The notes below the pieces were generated by a model. The model saw only the letters and a program-made list of their open reading frames with translations, was not told the origin of the DNA and did not search any database. Shown here in pieces: positions 23,465 to 32,656 of a stretch of DNA of 64,000 bases. Origin of the DNA: Arthrobacter sp. ov118 (GTDB taxonomy: Bacteria > Actinomycetota > Actinomycetes > Actinomycetales > Micrococcaceae); NCBI RefSeq assembly GCF_900116495.1, contig NZ_FPAY01000010.1, positions 1 through 64,000 on the forward strand, in the 5' to 3' direction. Position 1 is the first letter of the stretch, and the number at the start of each line of letters is the position of its first letter. The position numbers and the translations under genes are program-made.

Positions 23465-24559
23465 GTGAGCAAAGAGATGACAAGCACAGTAGAAACCGCC
23501 AGCGCTACCGCCCGGCTGCACGATCCTTCGGTCCGGGGATTCGCCTCGGACAACTATTCCGGCGTCCACCCCGAAGTGCTGGCCGCCCTCGCCGCCGCCA
23601 ACGAAGGGCACCAGGTCTCCTACGGCGAAGACGACTACACCGCCCGGCTGCAACTGCTTTTGGAAGAGCACTTCGGCGAAGGGATCGAGTGCTTCCCGGT
23701 GTTCAACGGAACCGGCGCGAACGTCTTGTCCCTGCAGTCCCTGCTGCCGCGCTGGGGTGCCGTCATCTGTGCCGCCACGGCCCACATCAACATGGACGAA
23801 AACGGCGCACCGGAGCGGATCGGCGGCATGAAACTCCTGCAGGTGCCGACGGCGGACGGCAAGCTCACCCCGGAACTGATCGACCGCGAAGCCTGGGGCT
23901 GGGGCGACGAGCACCGGGCCCAGCCGCTCGCGGTCTCGATCACCCAGACCACGGAGCTGGGCACCTGTTACACGCCCGACGAGGTCCGGGCCATCGCCGA
24001 ACATGTCCACTCCAAGGGCATGAAACTGCACATGGACGGCGCCCGGCTGGCCAACGCCGCCGCGCACCTCGGTGTTCCGCTGCGGGCCTTCACCCGTGAC
24101 GCCGGCGTCGACATCCTCTCCTTCGGCGGCACCAAGAACGGCCTGCTGTTCGGCGAAATCGTGATCGCCCTGAACCCGGAGGCGGCCCACGGCCTGGCCT
24201 ACCTCCGCAAGATGAATATGCAGCTGGCCTCCAAGATGCGGTTCATGTCCGCCCAGTTCATCGCACTGCTCGAGGAAGGGCTGTGGTTGCGGTCGGCCTC
24301 GCACGCCAATGCCATGGCCGCCCGGCTGCGCGCCGGCGTCGAGGGTATCCCGGGCGTTGAACTGAGCCAGCGGACGGAGTCCAACGGCGTGTTCGCCGTG
24401 CTGCCCGCCGGCGTCGCGGACCGGCTGCGCCAGTCCTTCCGCTTCTACGACTGGAATGAGGCGGCCCGCGAGGTCCGCTGGATGTGCTCCTTCGACACCA
24501 CCGAGGAAGACGTTGATTCCTTCATCGCGGCCATCAAGCGCGAACTCGCTGCCGCCTGA
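23465..24559 (+). CDS. ltaE: Low-specificity L-threonine aldolase
   Basis: 364 aa PLP enzyme of fold type I. It cleaves threonine or allo-threonine to glycine and acetaldehyde. FASDNYSGVHPEVL, SYGEDDYT, FNGTGANVLSL (PLP phosphate), KLHMDGARLANAA (Asp) and the Schiff-base Lys in SFGGTKNGLLFGE are all present. Start GTG 23465 directly follows a promoter-like TAGACT. It follows the SDR gene by 71 bp but appears to have its own promoter. Confidence 0.94.
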   Translation: MSKEMTSTVETASATARLHDPSVRGFASDNYSGVHPEVLAALAAANEGHQVSYGEDDYTARLQLLLEEHFGEGIECFPVFNGTGANVLSLQSLLPRWGAVICAATAHINMDENGAPERIGGMKLLQVPTADGKLTPELIDREAWGWGDEHRAQPLAVSITQTTELGTCYTPDEVRAIAEHVHSKGMKLHMDGARLANAAAHLGVPLRAFTRDAGVDILSFGGTKNGLLFGEIVIALNPEAAHGLAYLRKMNMQLASKMRFMSAQFIALLEEGLWLRSASHANAMAARLRAGVEGIPGVELSQRTESNGVFAVLPAGVADRLRQSFRFYDWNEAAREVRWMCSFDTTEEDVDSFIAAIKRELAAA

Positions 24560-24631
24560 GCCCTGCGCGGCTTCCCCTGCCCGGCGGCGAGCCTGCCGGG
24601 CAGGGGCCGGGCCGTTGCATAATCTTCCAAA

Positions 24632-25264
24632 GTGAGCTCCCTCGATCAGGTTCCGGCAGATTTCCTCTTCGCCCTGGGGACCCTTCGACAAGCACGCTGC
24701 CGCAGCGAACTGCACCTGGATGAGATTCCGGCGCCGTCCCGGCTGGCGCCCTTCGCGGTGGCGCTGGGCGCCGAGGTAATCGGACCCGGCGGCGCCAACG
24801 GCGCGATCCACGGCCCGGCGGCGGCAGCTCTCGCGCCGGCGTCCGGCGGCGACGACGTCGAACTGGCCACCGGCCGCTTCATCCTGCTGCACGATCCCGA
24901 CGGCTCCGACGTCTGGGACGGGGAGTTCCGGATCGTCACGTACATCCGCGCCCAACTGGAACCCGAGATGGGCAATGACGAGATGCTGGGCTCAGTTGCC
25001 TGGACGTGGCTGGTCGAAGCGCTGGAAGACCACGGAGCGCCCTATCGGTCCGCCGGCGGGACTGCCACCCGGGTGCTTTCCGAGAGCTTCGGAACGCTCG
25101 CGGACCGGCCCGACTCCATTGAAATCGAACTCCGTGCGTCGTGGACGCCGGCCACTCCAGACATTACGTCCCACCTGGAGGCGTGGTCGGACATGGTCTG
25201 CATCTTCGCCGGGCTGCCGCCTCTGCCGGAGGGCGTGACCGCCCTGCCCCGGCGGCCCCGCTGA
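24632..25264 (+). CDS. DUF3000 family protein
   Basis: 210 aa, conserved in actinobacteria next to RNase D. The segment GRFILLHDPDGSDVWDGEFRIVTYIRA and WLVEALEDHGA, followed by IEIELRASWTP, is typical of the family. No catalytic motif is evident; soluble and acidic. CATAAT ends 8 nt before the GTG start and there is no SD, suggesting a leaderless transcript. Function unknown. Confidence 0.9.
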   Translation: MSSLDQVPADFLFALGTLRQARCRSELHLDEIPAPSRLAPFAVALGAEVIGPGGANGAIHGPAAAALAPASGGDDVELATGRFILLHDPDGSDVWDGEFRIVTYIRAQLEPEMGNDEMLGSVAWTWLVEALEDHGAPYRSAGGTATRVLSESFGTLADRPDSIEIELRASWTPATPDITSHLEAWSDMVCIFAGLPPLPEGVTALPRRPR

Positions 25265-25334
25265 CACGCGAGAGCCGTTTCGTAGGCGCCGGTCACGGCC
25301 TTCTACGCCGCGTTATCGGTAAACTGTAGAGATC

Positions 25335-26705
25335 ATGACCCCTAAAATTCCGGAAATCACCACGGCCGGCGCCGTTCCAGGTGCGGCTGAGGCCGCTGAC
25401 ACCACAGCCCACATCACGGTGGAAGGCTTCGACAGCCTGGTCCCCGAAGTGATCGACCTCGATGCACCCCGTGACGGCGTGCCGCTGGTCATTGAAACCC
25501 AGGCCGGACTGGAACGCTGCGCCGCGGCCCTGGCTGCCGGCCACGGCCCCGCGGGGGTGGACGCGGAGCGCGCCTCCGGCTTCCGCTACGGCCAGCGCGC
25601 CTTCCTGGTCCAGATCCGCCGCGAAGGCGCCGGAACCTGGCTGATCGACCCGGAACCCTTTGGCGACCTGCGCATCATCAACGATGCCCTGCGCGGCGTC
25701 GAATGGATCCTGCACGCCGCGAGCCAGGACCTACCGTGCCTGTTCGAACTCGGCATGTGGCCGGACAAGCTCTTCGACACCGAACTCGCCGCCCGCCTGG
25801 CCGGGCTGCCCCGGGTTGGGCTGGCCGCGGTCATCGAACAACTCCTGGGCTTCGGCCTGGCGAAGGAGCACTCGGCTGCCGACTGGTCCACCCGGCCCCT
25901 GCCGGAACCCTGGCTGCGCTACGCCGCACTGGACGTCGAAGTCCTCACCGAACTGCGGGAGGAACTCATCGAGCTCCTCTTGGCCGACGGCAAGCTCGAC
26001 TACGCCGAGCAGGAATTCGCTGCCATCCTTGAAGCCGGGCTCGCGCCGCCGCGCGTGGACCCGTGGCGGAAGACCTCCGGACTGCACCAGATCCGGGACC
26101 GCCGGCAGTTGGCCGCCGTCCGCGAACTCTGGCTCGAGCGGGACTCGCTGGCGCAAAAGCGCGACGTCGCCCCCGGCAGGCTCATCCCCGACTCCGCCCT
26201 CGTTGCGGCGGCCAAGGCGATGCCGTCCACGGTCCCGCAACTGTTGGGCACCAAGGGCTTCCACGGCCGGGCGGCCCAGCGTGAAGCGCCGCGCTGGCTG
26301 CGCTGCATCAGCACAGCCCGGGCCCTTGACGATCTCCCGCCGCTGCACCTGCCCACCAACGCTCCCCCGCCGCCGCGGGTCTGGGCTGACCGCGACCCGG
26401 AGGCAGCCGCGAGGCTCGCCACGGCCCGGCCCAAGCTGCAGGCCAAGGCGGAGGAACTGAACCTGCCGGTGGAAAACCTGCTGACTCCGGACTACCTTCG
26501 ACGGGTGGCCTGGCGTCCGCCGGCCGAAGTCAGCGAAGAAGGCGTGGCGGAGGAGCTGCAGAACCTTGGTGCGCGCCAGTGGCAGATTGAAATCACCGCT
26601 CCGCTGATCACCGAGGCGTTCGTGCACCCGCAGCCGCTCCCGGCGAAGGACGCAAAGGCCGCAGAGCCCGCAGCCTCGGACGACGCCGCCCCGCCGGCCC
26701 AGTAG
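25335..26705 (+). CDS. rnd: Ribonuclease D (DEDD exonuclease with HRDC domains)
   Basis: 456 aa. The 3'-5' exonuclease domain has the DEDDy residues: GVDAERASG (Asp, Glu), ASQDLPCLFEL (Asp) and YAALDVEVL (Tyr, Asp). HRDC-type helical regions follow (WLERDSLAQKRDVAPGRLIPD), with a basic C-terminal part (LLTPDYLRRVAWRPP). It trims tRNA precursors and other stable RNAs. About 45 N-terminal residues precede the nuclease. It is the last gene of the 21262-26705 group and converges with the lipoprotein gene. Confidence 0.94.
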   Translation: MTPKIPEITTAGAVPGAAEAADTTAHITVEGFDSLVPEVIDLDAPRDGVPLVIETQAGLERCAAALAAGHGPAGVDAERASGFRYGQRAFLVQIRREGAGTWLIDPEPFGDLRIINDALRGVEWILHAASQDLPCLFELGMWPDKLFDTELAARLAGLPRVGLAAVIEQLLGFGLAKEHSAADWSTRPLPEPWLRYAALDVEVLTELREELIELLLADGKLDYAEQEFAAILEAGLAPPRVDPWRKTSGLHQIRDRRQLAAVRELWLERDSLAQKRDVAPGRLIPDSALVAAAKAMPSTVPQLLGTKGFHGRAAQREAPRWLRCISTARALDDLPPLHLPTNAPPPPRVWADRDPEAAARLATARPKLQAKAEELNLPVENLLTPDYLRRVAWRPPAEVSEEGVAEELQNLGARQWQIEITAPLITEAFVHPQPLPAKDAKAAEPAASDDAAPPAQ

Positions 26706-26738
26706 CGCTAACACCAGCGGTTCGCTCCGGCCCAGTAA

Positions 26739-27815
26739 TCAGCCCGTGGCAGTGGGTGAAGGTGAACCCGTACCCGGGGAGGCTGAGCCCGAAACCGCTC
26801 CCGGGCTGCCAGCGGTCTGCGTTGCAACTTCGGCAGGGGCCGTTTTGGCATAGTCGGTCGGGTGCACCTGGTAGGCATGCTTGTCGAGAGCCTGCGCCTG
26901 ACGGTTGACCTCCTGCAATTGAGCGTCTGTGAGCTGTCCGGCCTTGACCAGGTCCAAGGTCTCCTGATTGTCGCCACCCACTGCTGTCACTTTCACCAGG
27001 CCTGTGCCTGCTGAATAGAACTTCCGCTGGTGGCCGACTTCGGGCTCCAGCGGATTGCGTTCGTCAATGACCAGCACGTCTTCGTAGCACCCGCTGGGAA
27101 CACACACCCGCTGGTTTTCCTGGACGACAGCCCCGCAATCCAGGAATTTCACTGCGGGTGCGTGCGCCTGCACATAACTCGGCGCGCCGACCCGGGGTTT
27201 GCCCTGCATCGCGATCCCTCCCTGGGCTCCGGAGAGCCCGCTCAGGAAGGTGTTGGGCGCGCCGACGAATTTTCCGTTTTCGAACTCTTCCGGATACTCC
27301 CCGAAGAGCCAGACGTCTCCACTGTCTGTCTGGGCAAAGAAAGCCAGTTCCGACTCCACCAGTTCGCCATCGGCATAGTCCCGGTCCCACAGCACCTGCG
27401 TCTTGACGCCGTCTATCACCTTGGTCAGTCCGGTCACCGTGTGGGTCACCATGCGCTTGGTGGTGCCTTCTGCACTCTCGACTGTGCCCGCTGTGGTGTA
27501 TTGCATGCCGGGCGTCAGCGGGAACCACTTGTTGTCAACCTTCGGTGATGTTTGGAAGGCGCCGCGGTCGAAGCTGAGCACCGTCCCCGGCCCGCAAAGG
27601 CCAGCGGCCACAGGCGTGCCTGCCGGTGTCCGCGTGGGCGTCGGTGTGGGGGTGGCAGTTTCCGCCGCCGACGGGGATGCCGCACCGGGAGTCCCCGTGG
27701 TGGTGGCCGGTGCCGGCCCGCCGTTTTGCGGGGAACAAGAGCTCACCGCGGACATCGTGAAAAGCAGCAGGAAACCGGACCAAAATGCCGCTAGTCGTGG
27801 GTGTGGCTGGAACAT
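26739..27815 (-). CDS. Predicted lipoprotein, function unknown
   Basis: 358 aa. The N-terminus has a hydrophobic signal (AAFWSGFLLLFTMSAVSSC) with lipobox VSSC, acylated Cys27. Next comes a Pro/Thr/Ser-rich linker (residues 30-68). A ~240-residue domain follows with conserved-looking WFPLTPGMQY, VLWDRDYADGELVESELAFFAQ, DVWLFGEYPEEFENG and CGAVVQENQRVCVPSGCYEDVLVIDERNP. Paired Cys may form disulfides. The C-terminus is a low-complexity Gly/Ser/Pro tail. It is likely an extracytoplasmic surface protein; no family assigned. Confidence 0.8.
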   Translation of the reverse strand: MFQPHPRLAAFWSGFLLLFTMSAVSSCSPQNGGPAPATTTGTPGAASPSAAETATPTPTPTRTPAGTPVAAGLCGPGTVLSFDRGAFQTSPKVDNKWFPLTPGMQYTTAGTVESAEGTTKRMVTHTVTGLTKVIDGVKTQVLWDRDYADGELVESELAFFAQTDSGDVWLFGEYPEEFENGKFVGAPNTFLSGLSGAQGGIAMQGKPRVGAPSYVQAHAPAVKFLDCGAVVQENQRVCVPSGCYEDVLVIDERNPLEPEVGHQRKFYSAGTGLVKVTAVGGDNQETLDLVKAGQLTDAQLQEVNRQAQALDKHAYQVHPTDYAKTAPAEVATQTAGSPGAVSGSASPGTGSPSPTATG

Positions 27816-28236
27816 GTTTCTGGCCTTTCGCCGGTGGAACTTCAGGGGCTTCCAGCAACCGCCCTCGCTGCTTGGAACTCAGCGTTCTGGCAGTGCTATT
27901 GAGATCGCGCCGTTACAACGCAGGTCGGTCGGGGGCGCGGGCAGGTGTCTCTTACAGCGATTCACGCAGACATGGACCGAAGGGTTCAGCCTCCTCTCCT
28001 CAACCTGAAGCTGGGGCCGGTTTCGGACGGGGTGGAAACAATATGATGGCCCTGTTGGCGTTGTTTGAAAAGACGGTTGCAGCGTTGCCGGCCTCAAGCC
28101 GGACGGTGTCCGGAACTTCTTGCCAGCTTTGTTACTGACCAGTAACATAGTGCTTGATGTCGCGCGGATGCGCAGTCGGCGTGGGCATTTGGCCACCGCC
28201 GCGGTCCGCCGCCCATGTCTCGATGAGGAGTTACAC
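27816..28236. other. 421-bp region between the lipoprotein and fadA
   Basis: Divergent promoter region. Several frames are open on the plus strand but show Arg/Ser-rich shadow composition and no start context. The right part carries the fadA promoter and operator (28120-28148). The left part should hold the lipoprotein promoter, not identified. GAGGAG at about 28225-28230 is the fadA ribosome site. Confidence 0.6.
28120..28148 (+). promoter_or_regulatory. fadA promoter with overlapping palindromic operator
   Basis: TTGCCA (28120-28125) and TAACAT (28143-28148) are 17 bp apart. The spacer and -10 are covered by GTTACTGACCAGTAAC (28131-28146), a palindrome with 7-bp perfect arms. A repressor bound there would block RNA polymerase. 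TTACTNNNNAGTAA-like sites are typical of TetR-family regulators of fatty-acid degradation; no regulator gene is in the window. Confidence 0.7.
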
Positions 28237-29532
28237 GTGAGCCCAGCCCGCAGCACTGGAAAACCCGGCGCGAATCCCCGGACCGTCCGCGATGTCGTCT
28301 TTGTCGACGGCGTCCGCACTCCCTTCGGCCGCGCGGGCGAGAAAGGCATCTACGCCGGTACCCGCGCCGACGACCTCGTGGTCAAGTGCATCCGCGAACT
28401 GATGCGGCGCAACCCCGCGGTCCCGGCGGCACGGATCGACGAAGTCGCCATCGCCGCCACCACCCAGACAGGCGACCAGGGCCTGACCATCGGCCGCACC
28501 GCCGCCCTGCTGGCCGGCCTCCCCCGCACAGTGCCCGGGTTCGCCGTCGACCGGATGTGCGCCGGTGCCATGACGGCGGTAACGACGACGGCGAGCGGCA
28601 TCGGCTTCGGCGCCTACGACGTCGTGATCGCCGGCGGCGTGGAACACATGGGCAACCACCCGATCGGCGCCGGCGCCGATCCCAACCCGCGCTTCCTGTC
28701 CGAGCGGCTCGTCGACCCGGCGGCCCTGAACATGGGCAACACGGCCGAAAATCTGCACGACCGCTTCCCCGCCATCACCAAAGACCGCGCCGACGCCTAC
28801 GCTGTCGCCTCGCAGGACAAACTGGCCGCGGCCTACGCCAAAGGCCAGATTCAGCGGGACCTCGTGCCGGTCGCCACCATGAAGCCCGGCCAGGGCTGGA
28901 CCATCAACACCGTTGATGAGCCGCCGCGGCCGGGAACGTCACTGCAGGACCTCGCCGCGCTTAAAACCCCGTTCCGCGCCCATGGCCGGGTCACCGCCGG
29001 CAACGCCGCCGGGCTCAACGACGGCGCCACCGCGGCCCTGCTCGCCTCCGCCGAGGCTGCCGAGGAACTCGGCCTGCCGGTCCGGATGCGCCTGGTCACC
29101 TACGCCTTCGCCGGCGTCGAACCCGAGGTCATGGGCATCGGACCGATCCCAGCCACCGAGAAGGCGCTGAAGAATGCCGGCCTCGGCATCGGCGACATCG
29201 GGCTCTTCGAGGTCAACGAGGCCTTTGCCGTCCAGGTGCTCAGCTTCCTGGACCACTTCGGCATCGCCGACGACGACGCCCGGGTCAACCGCTACGGCGG
29301 CGCGATCGCCGTCGGACATCCGCTGGCGTCCTCCGGGGTCCGGCTGATGAACCAACTGGCCCGGCAGTTCGAAGAAGATCCCACGGTCCGGTACGGCATG
29401 ACCACCATGTGCATCGGCCTGGGCATGGGTGCCACCGTAATCTGGGAGAACCCGCACCACCCGGATTTCGGCACTTCCACCGATGCCGCAGACAGCACCG
29501 ATTCCGCCACCGAGAATGGAGCCGCAGCATGA
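28237..29532 (+). CDS. fadA: Acetyl-CoA C-acyltransferase (thiolase) FadA
   Basis: 431 aa from GTG 28237, chosen for GAGGAG 6 nt upstream; the longer open frame lacks a site. It performs the last beta-oxidation step. The nucleophile Cys lies in VDRMCAGAMTAV, and the other catalytic residues are in FEVNEAFA and AIAVGHPLASSG; the His loop is GGVEHMGNHP. The C-terminal end (ENPHHPDFGTST...ENGAAA) is an acidic tail. It overlaps fadB by 4 nt. Confidence 0.95.
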   Translation: MSPARSTGKPGANPRTVRDVVFVDGVRTPFGRAGEKGIYAGTRADDLVVKCIRELMRRNPAVPAARIDEVAIAATTQTGDQGLTIGRTAALLAGLPRTVPGFAVDRMCAGAMTAVTTTASGIGFGAYDVVIAGGVEHMGNHPIGAGADPNPRFLSERLVDPAALNMGNTAENLHDRFPAITKDRADAYAVASQDKLAAAYAKGQIQRDLVPVATMKPGQGWTINTVDEPPRPGTSLQDLAALKTPFRAHGRVTAGNAAGLNDGATAALLASAEAAEELGLPVRMRLVTYAFAGVEPEVMGIGPIPATEKALKNAGLGIGDIGLFEVNEAFAVQVLSFLDHFGIADDDARVNRYGGAIAVGHPLASSGVRLMNQLARQFEEDPTVRYGMTTMCIGLGMGATVIWENPHHPDFGTSTDAADSTDSATENGAAA

Positions 29533-31697
29533 GCGCCGCTGACTTCCGCAAGCTTGCCGATCTCTTCCCCAACGAGACGGTCACCCACTCCTATGTCCAG
29601 GACGTCGAGCTGCCGGCAGTGGACGGCAAAAGCCCCGGCACCTTCGCCCTGATTACGCTGGACAACGGCCTGGACCACACCAAACCCACCACGCTCGGGC
29701 CCAACACCCTCTTGGAGCTCGGCACAGTCCTGGAGGCGCTGAAGGAAAGGGCCCGCCGCGGCGAGATTGTCGGCGTCGGTGTCACCGGCAAGCCGTATTT
29801 CTTGGTGGCCGGCGCCGACCTGTCCACGGTCAAGTCGGTCAGCGGCCGCGAGCAAGGCCTGTGGATGGCCCAGCTGGGCCATGAGGTCTACTCCACACTG
29901 GCCGACCTGGGTGTGCCGAGCTTCGCGTTCATCAACGGTGTGGCACTGGGCGGCGGGCTGGAGATCGCGCTGCAGTCCACGTACCGGACGGTCTCCTCGG
30001 GCGCCGGTGCGCTGGGGTTGCCCGAAGCGTTCATCGGGCTGATTCCGGGCTGGGGCGGTGTGTACATTCTGCCGCGGCTGATCGGGCCGGAGAACGCGCT
30101 CAAGGTGATGATCGAAAATCCGCTAAGCAACAACCGCACGCTCACCGGTCCCCAGGCCTATGAGCTCGGTGTGGCGGACGCCATGTTCGAGCCGGCCGAC
30201 TTCCTTGAGCAGTCCGTCGCGTGGGCCGCCCAGGTCATTGCCGGTGCGGTGGCGCCGGAGCGTGCCAACGCCGTCGACCCCGCCGATCCACAGGTCGCCA
30301 CGCGCTGGGCGGCCGCCGTCGCCAGGGGCCGGGCCTTCGTCGAGGCCAAGACCTCCAACGCCTCCCCCGCCCCGGCCAAGGTCCTGGAGGTGCTAGATGC
30401 CAACCGGACCATGACCCAGGCCCAGTCCGCGGAGCTCGAATGCGAGACGCTCGCGGACCTCATGCAGACCCCCGAGTTCCGCTCCACGGTGTATGCATTC
30501 CTAGACCTCGTGCAGCGTCGCGCCAAGCGCCCCGCCGGGGCCCCGGACAGCAAGCTCGCCCGCCCGGTGGGCAAAGTCGGCGTCGTAGGGGCTGGGCTGA
30601 TGGCGAGCCAGCTCGCCCTCCTGTTCGCCCGCCAGCTCAAGGTGCCGGTGGTGATGACGGACATCGATCAGGGCCGGGTGGACAAGGGAGTGGGCTACGT
30701 GCACGCGGAGGTGGACAAGCTGCTTGCGAAGGGACGGATCAGCTCCGACGCCGCGAACCGCACCAAGGCGCTGGTGAGCGGCTCCGTGTCCAAGGAGGGT
30801 TTTGCGGACGCCGACTTCGTGATCGAGGCCGTCTTCGAGGAACTCAGCGTCAAGAAGCAGGTCTTCAAAGAGGTCGAGGCCATTGTCTCGCCCGAGTGCA
30901 TCCTCGCCACCAACACCTCCGCGCTGTCCGTGACGGCGATGTCGGCGGACCTGGAGCACCCCGAGCGGCTCGTGGGCTTCCACTTCTTCAATCCGGTCGC
31001 GGTGATGCCGCTGCTGGAGATTGTCCGTGCGCCGAAGACCGACGACGCCGTGCTGGCCACGGCATTCGAGCTCGCCAAGGGCCTGAAGAAGTCCGCCGTG
31101 CTCGTCAAGGATGCCGCGGCGTTCGTGGTAAACCGGGTGCTGCTGCGCCTCATGGGCGAAGTGACTGCGGCCTTCGACGAGGGCACCCCGGCCGAGGTGG
31201 CTGATAACGCCCTGCGGCCCATGGGCCTGCCCATGACTCCCTTCGTCCTGGGCGCCATGGTGGGCCTGCCGGTGGCCCAGCACGTCCAGGAGTCGCTGCA
31301 CGCGGCCTTCGGGGACCGCTTCCGGGTCTCGAAGAACCTGCAGGCGCTGATCGAGAATGGCGTCACGTCCATCTGGGATCCGGCCTCCGTGGCGGCCGGC
31401 AACCCTTCCATCCCGGCCGAGACGCTCGCGCTGATGTCTTTCGGAACCACCCCGTCCACCGCGGCGGAGGTCCTGCGCCGCACCCAGGACGCGCTGGCGG
31501 AGGAAATCGGGCTCATGCTCGAGGAGGGCGTGGTGGCCGGCCCGGAGGACATCGACCTTTGCATGATCGTGGGCGCGGGCTGGCCGATGTTCCTTGGCGG
31601 CATCAGCCCGTACCTGGACCGCGTGGGCGCCTCGGAGCGGGTCAACGGCAGGAAATTCCTGGCACCAGGCGTGGCCTCGGAGCCCGCCAGCGCCTGA
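29529..31697 (+). CDS. fadB: Fatty-acid oxidation multifunctional protein FadB (enoyl-CoA hydratase/3-hydroxyacyl-CoA dehydrogenase)
   Basis: 722 aa from ATG 29529, coupled to fadA. The N-terminal crotonase domain (1-~300) has the oxyanion segment FLVAGADLS and both catalytic Glu positions (ALGGGLEIAL and LGLPEAFIGLIPGWGG). The dehydrogenase part (~335-722) has VGVVGAGLMASQLALLFA for NAD, VIEAVFEEL, TNTSALSVTAM and GFHFFNPVAVMPLLEI with the catalytic His. GAGLMA replaces the more usual GAGxMG. With fadA it completes the beta-oxidation cycle apart from acyl-CoA dehydrogenase and ligase, which are not here. Confidence 0.95.
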   Translation: MSAADFRKLADLFPNETVTHSYVQDVELPAVDGKSPGTFALITLDNGLDHTKPTTLGPNTLLELGTVLEALKERARRGEIVGVGVTGKPYFLVAGADLSTVKSVSGREQGLWMAQLGHEVYSTLADLGVPSFAFINGVALGGGLEIALQSTYRTVSSGAGALGLPEAFIGLIPGWGGVYILPRLIGPENALKVMIENPLSNNRTLTGPQAYELGVADAMFEPADFLEQSVAWAAQVIAGAVAPERANAVDPADPQVATRWAAAVARGRAFVEAKTSNASPAPAKVLEVLDANRTMTQAQSAELECETLADLMQTPEFRSTVYAFLDLVQRRAKRPAGAPDSKLARPVGKVGVVGAGLMASQLALLFARQLKVPVVMTDIDQGRVDKGVGYVHAEVDKLLAKGRISSDAANRTKALVSGSVSKEGFADADFVIEAVFEELSVKKQVFKEVEAIVSPECILATNTSALSVTAMSADLEHPERLVGFHFFNPVAVMPLLEIVRAPKTDDAVLATAFELAKGLKKSAVLVKDAAAFVVNRVLLRLMGEVTAAFDEGTPAEVADNALRPMGLPMTPFVLGAMVGLPVAQHVQESLHAAFGDRFRVSKNLQALIENGVTSIWDPASVAAGNPSIPAETLALMSFGTTPSTAAEVLRRTQDALAEEIGLMLEEGVVAGPEDIDLCMIVGAGWPMFLGGISPYLDRVGASERVNGRKFLAPGVASEPASA

Positions 31698-31712
31698 TCT
31701 GCCCGGTGTCGC

Positions 31713-31766
31713 CACGAAAGCGCCGTTGTCGCCGCCGCCCCAGGCGGATGCAACGGCGCTTTCGTG
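31713..31766. terminator. Bidirectional hairpin between fadB and the kinase gene
   Basis: CACGAAAGCGCCGTTG (31713-31728) pairs perfectly with 31751-31766. The 22-nt loop contains a further GCC-rich mini-hairpin. It lies in the convergent gap, without a clear U-run. Confidence 0.8.
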
Positions 31767-31818
31767 TACCGGAACGGAGCTGCCCACCGAAGTGTCTACG
31801 GTTCTGTGGACACTCAAT

Positions 31819-32565
31819 CTACGGGGCGTCTAGAGCCAGCGCTGCCATCTTGTCGCGGTCTCGGCGGTACATGGCCGCATGATCCGTGAAGTCCGCACGA
31901 CCCGTGACTGCTGCACGGCCGTCGGTAAAATCCGCAAGCTCCGCAAGCCGGGCAGCGACAGTTTCATACACCTTCTTGCGTCCGAAGGGCATGCCGTAGG
32001 CCGCGAGCAGAGCATCCAGACGCGCAGGTCTTTGAGCGTTGTCCGGCGCCGCAAGTCCCGCTCCCTCTACGAACGGAACCAGCTGGTAAGCCAGATAGGC
32101 GAAATCCCAAATCCTGGGTCCCGGTGAAGCAGTGTCGAAATCGATAATCCCGGCCAGCTGGCGGCCCCGAAACACCATATTGTATGGCGCGAAGTCGTTG
32201 TGGCACACGACTTCCGCCGGCTCATGAGCAGGCAATTGCCAGCCGTGCTCGGCCCCGTCGAACCCCACGCTCGCATCATGTATTCGCCGCAACAGCGCTC
32301 CAGAGGCCTGCAGGATCGACCCATCCCAGACCCACCCGGGCAAAGGGTAGGGCGGCGCGTTGCCTGGAATGAAGCTCAGCACTTCACGGCCTTGGGCATC
32401 CATACCGAGGGCTTCGGGTACTTCGGTGATCCCCCGGGACCGCAGCGTTGCGAGCAAGGCGTGCACCGCGGGCGTCCACGGACCGGCAGTGCGGCGCACC
32501 GTTTGCCCTACCTTTGTCACCACGGTCGAATTTCCGCCGACGAGTTCTACTTCTTCGTGATGCAT
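31819..32565 (-). CDS. APH-family phosphotransferase
   Basis: 248 aa. Kinase-like fold of the aminoglycoside phosphotransferase/choline kinase clan. Brenner motif VCHNDFAPYNMVF holds the catalytic Asp; the DFG-like metal motif is GIIDFDTASPGPRIWDFAY. The N-terminal lobe is short. Members include sugar, choline and antibiotic kinases, and resistance cannot be inferred from sequence. TAGATT ends 6 nt before the ATG, suggesting a leaderless message. It is alone between two convergent or tandem units. Confidence 0.88.
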   Translation of the reverse strand: MHHEEVELVGGNSTVVTKVGQTVRRTAGPWTPAVHALLATLRSRGITEVPEALGMDAQGREVLSFIPGNAPPYPLPGWVWDGSILQASGALLRRIHDASVGFDGAEHGWQLPAHEPAEVVCHNDFAPYNMVFRGRQLAGIIDFDTASPGPRIWDFAYLAYQLVPFVEGAGLAAPDNAQRPARLDALLAAYGMPFGRKKVYETVAARLAELADFTDGRAAVTGRADFTDHAAMYRRDRDKMAALALDAP

Positions 32566-32656
32566 GGGGACAATCTACCGGCAGCGGCACCCCCCGAAAG
32601 GCCCTACATGACCGTCGTCGGGCCGAAACTTCGGCGGCACGACAGGGCACCGCCGA

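Noticed and set aside
27785..28138. 117-codon frame in the lipoprotein-fadA gap
   Set aside because: No ribosome site, Arg/Ser-rich, and it runs into the fadA promoter.
31819..32565. Aminoglycoside resistance gene
   Set aside because: It has only the general APH fold motifs; the chromosomal context and short N-lobe give no support for antibiotic specificity.
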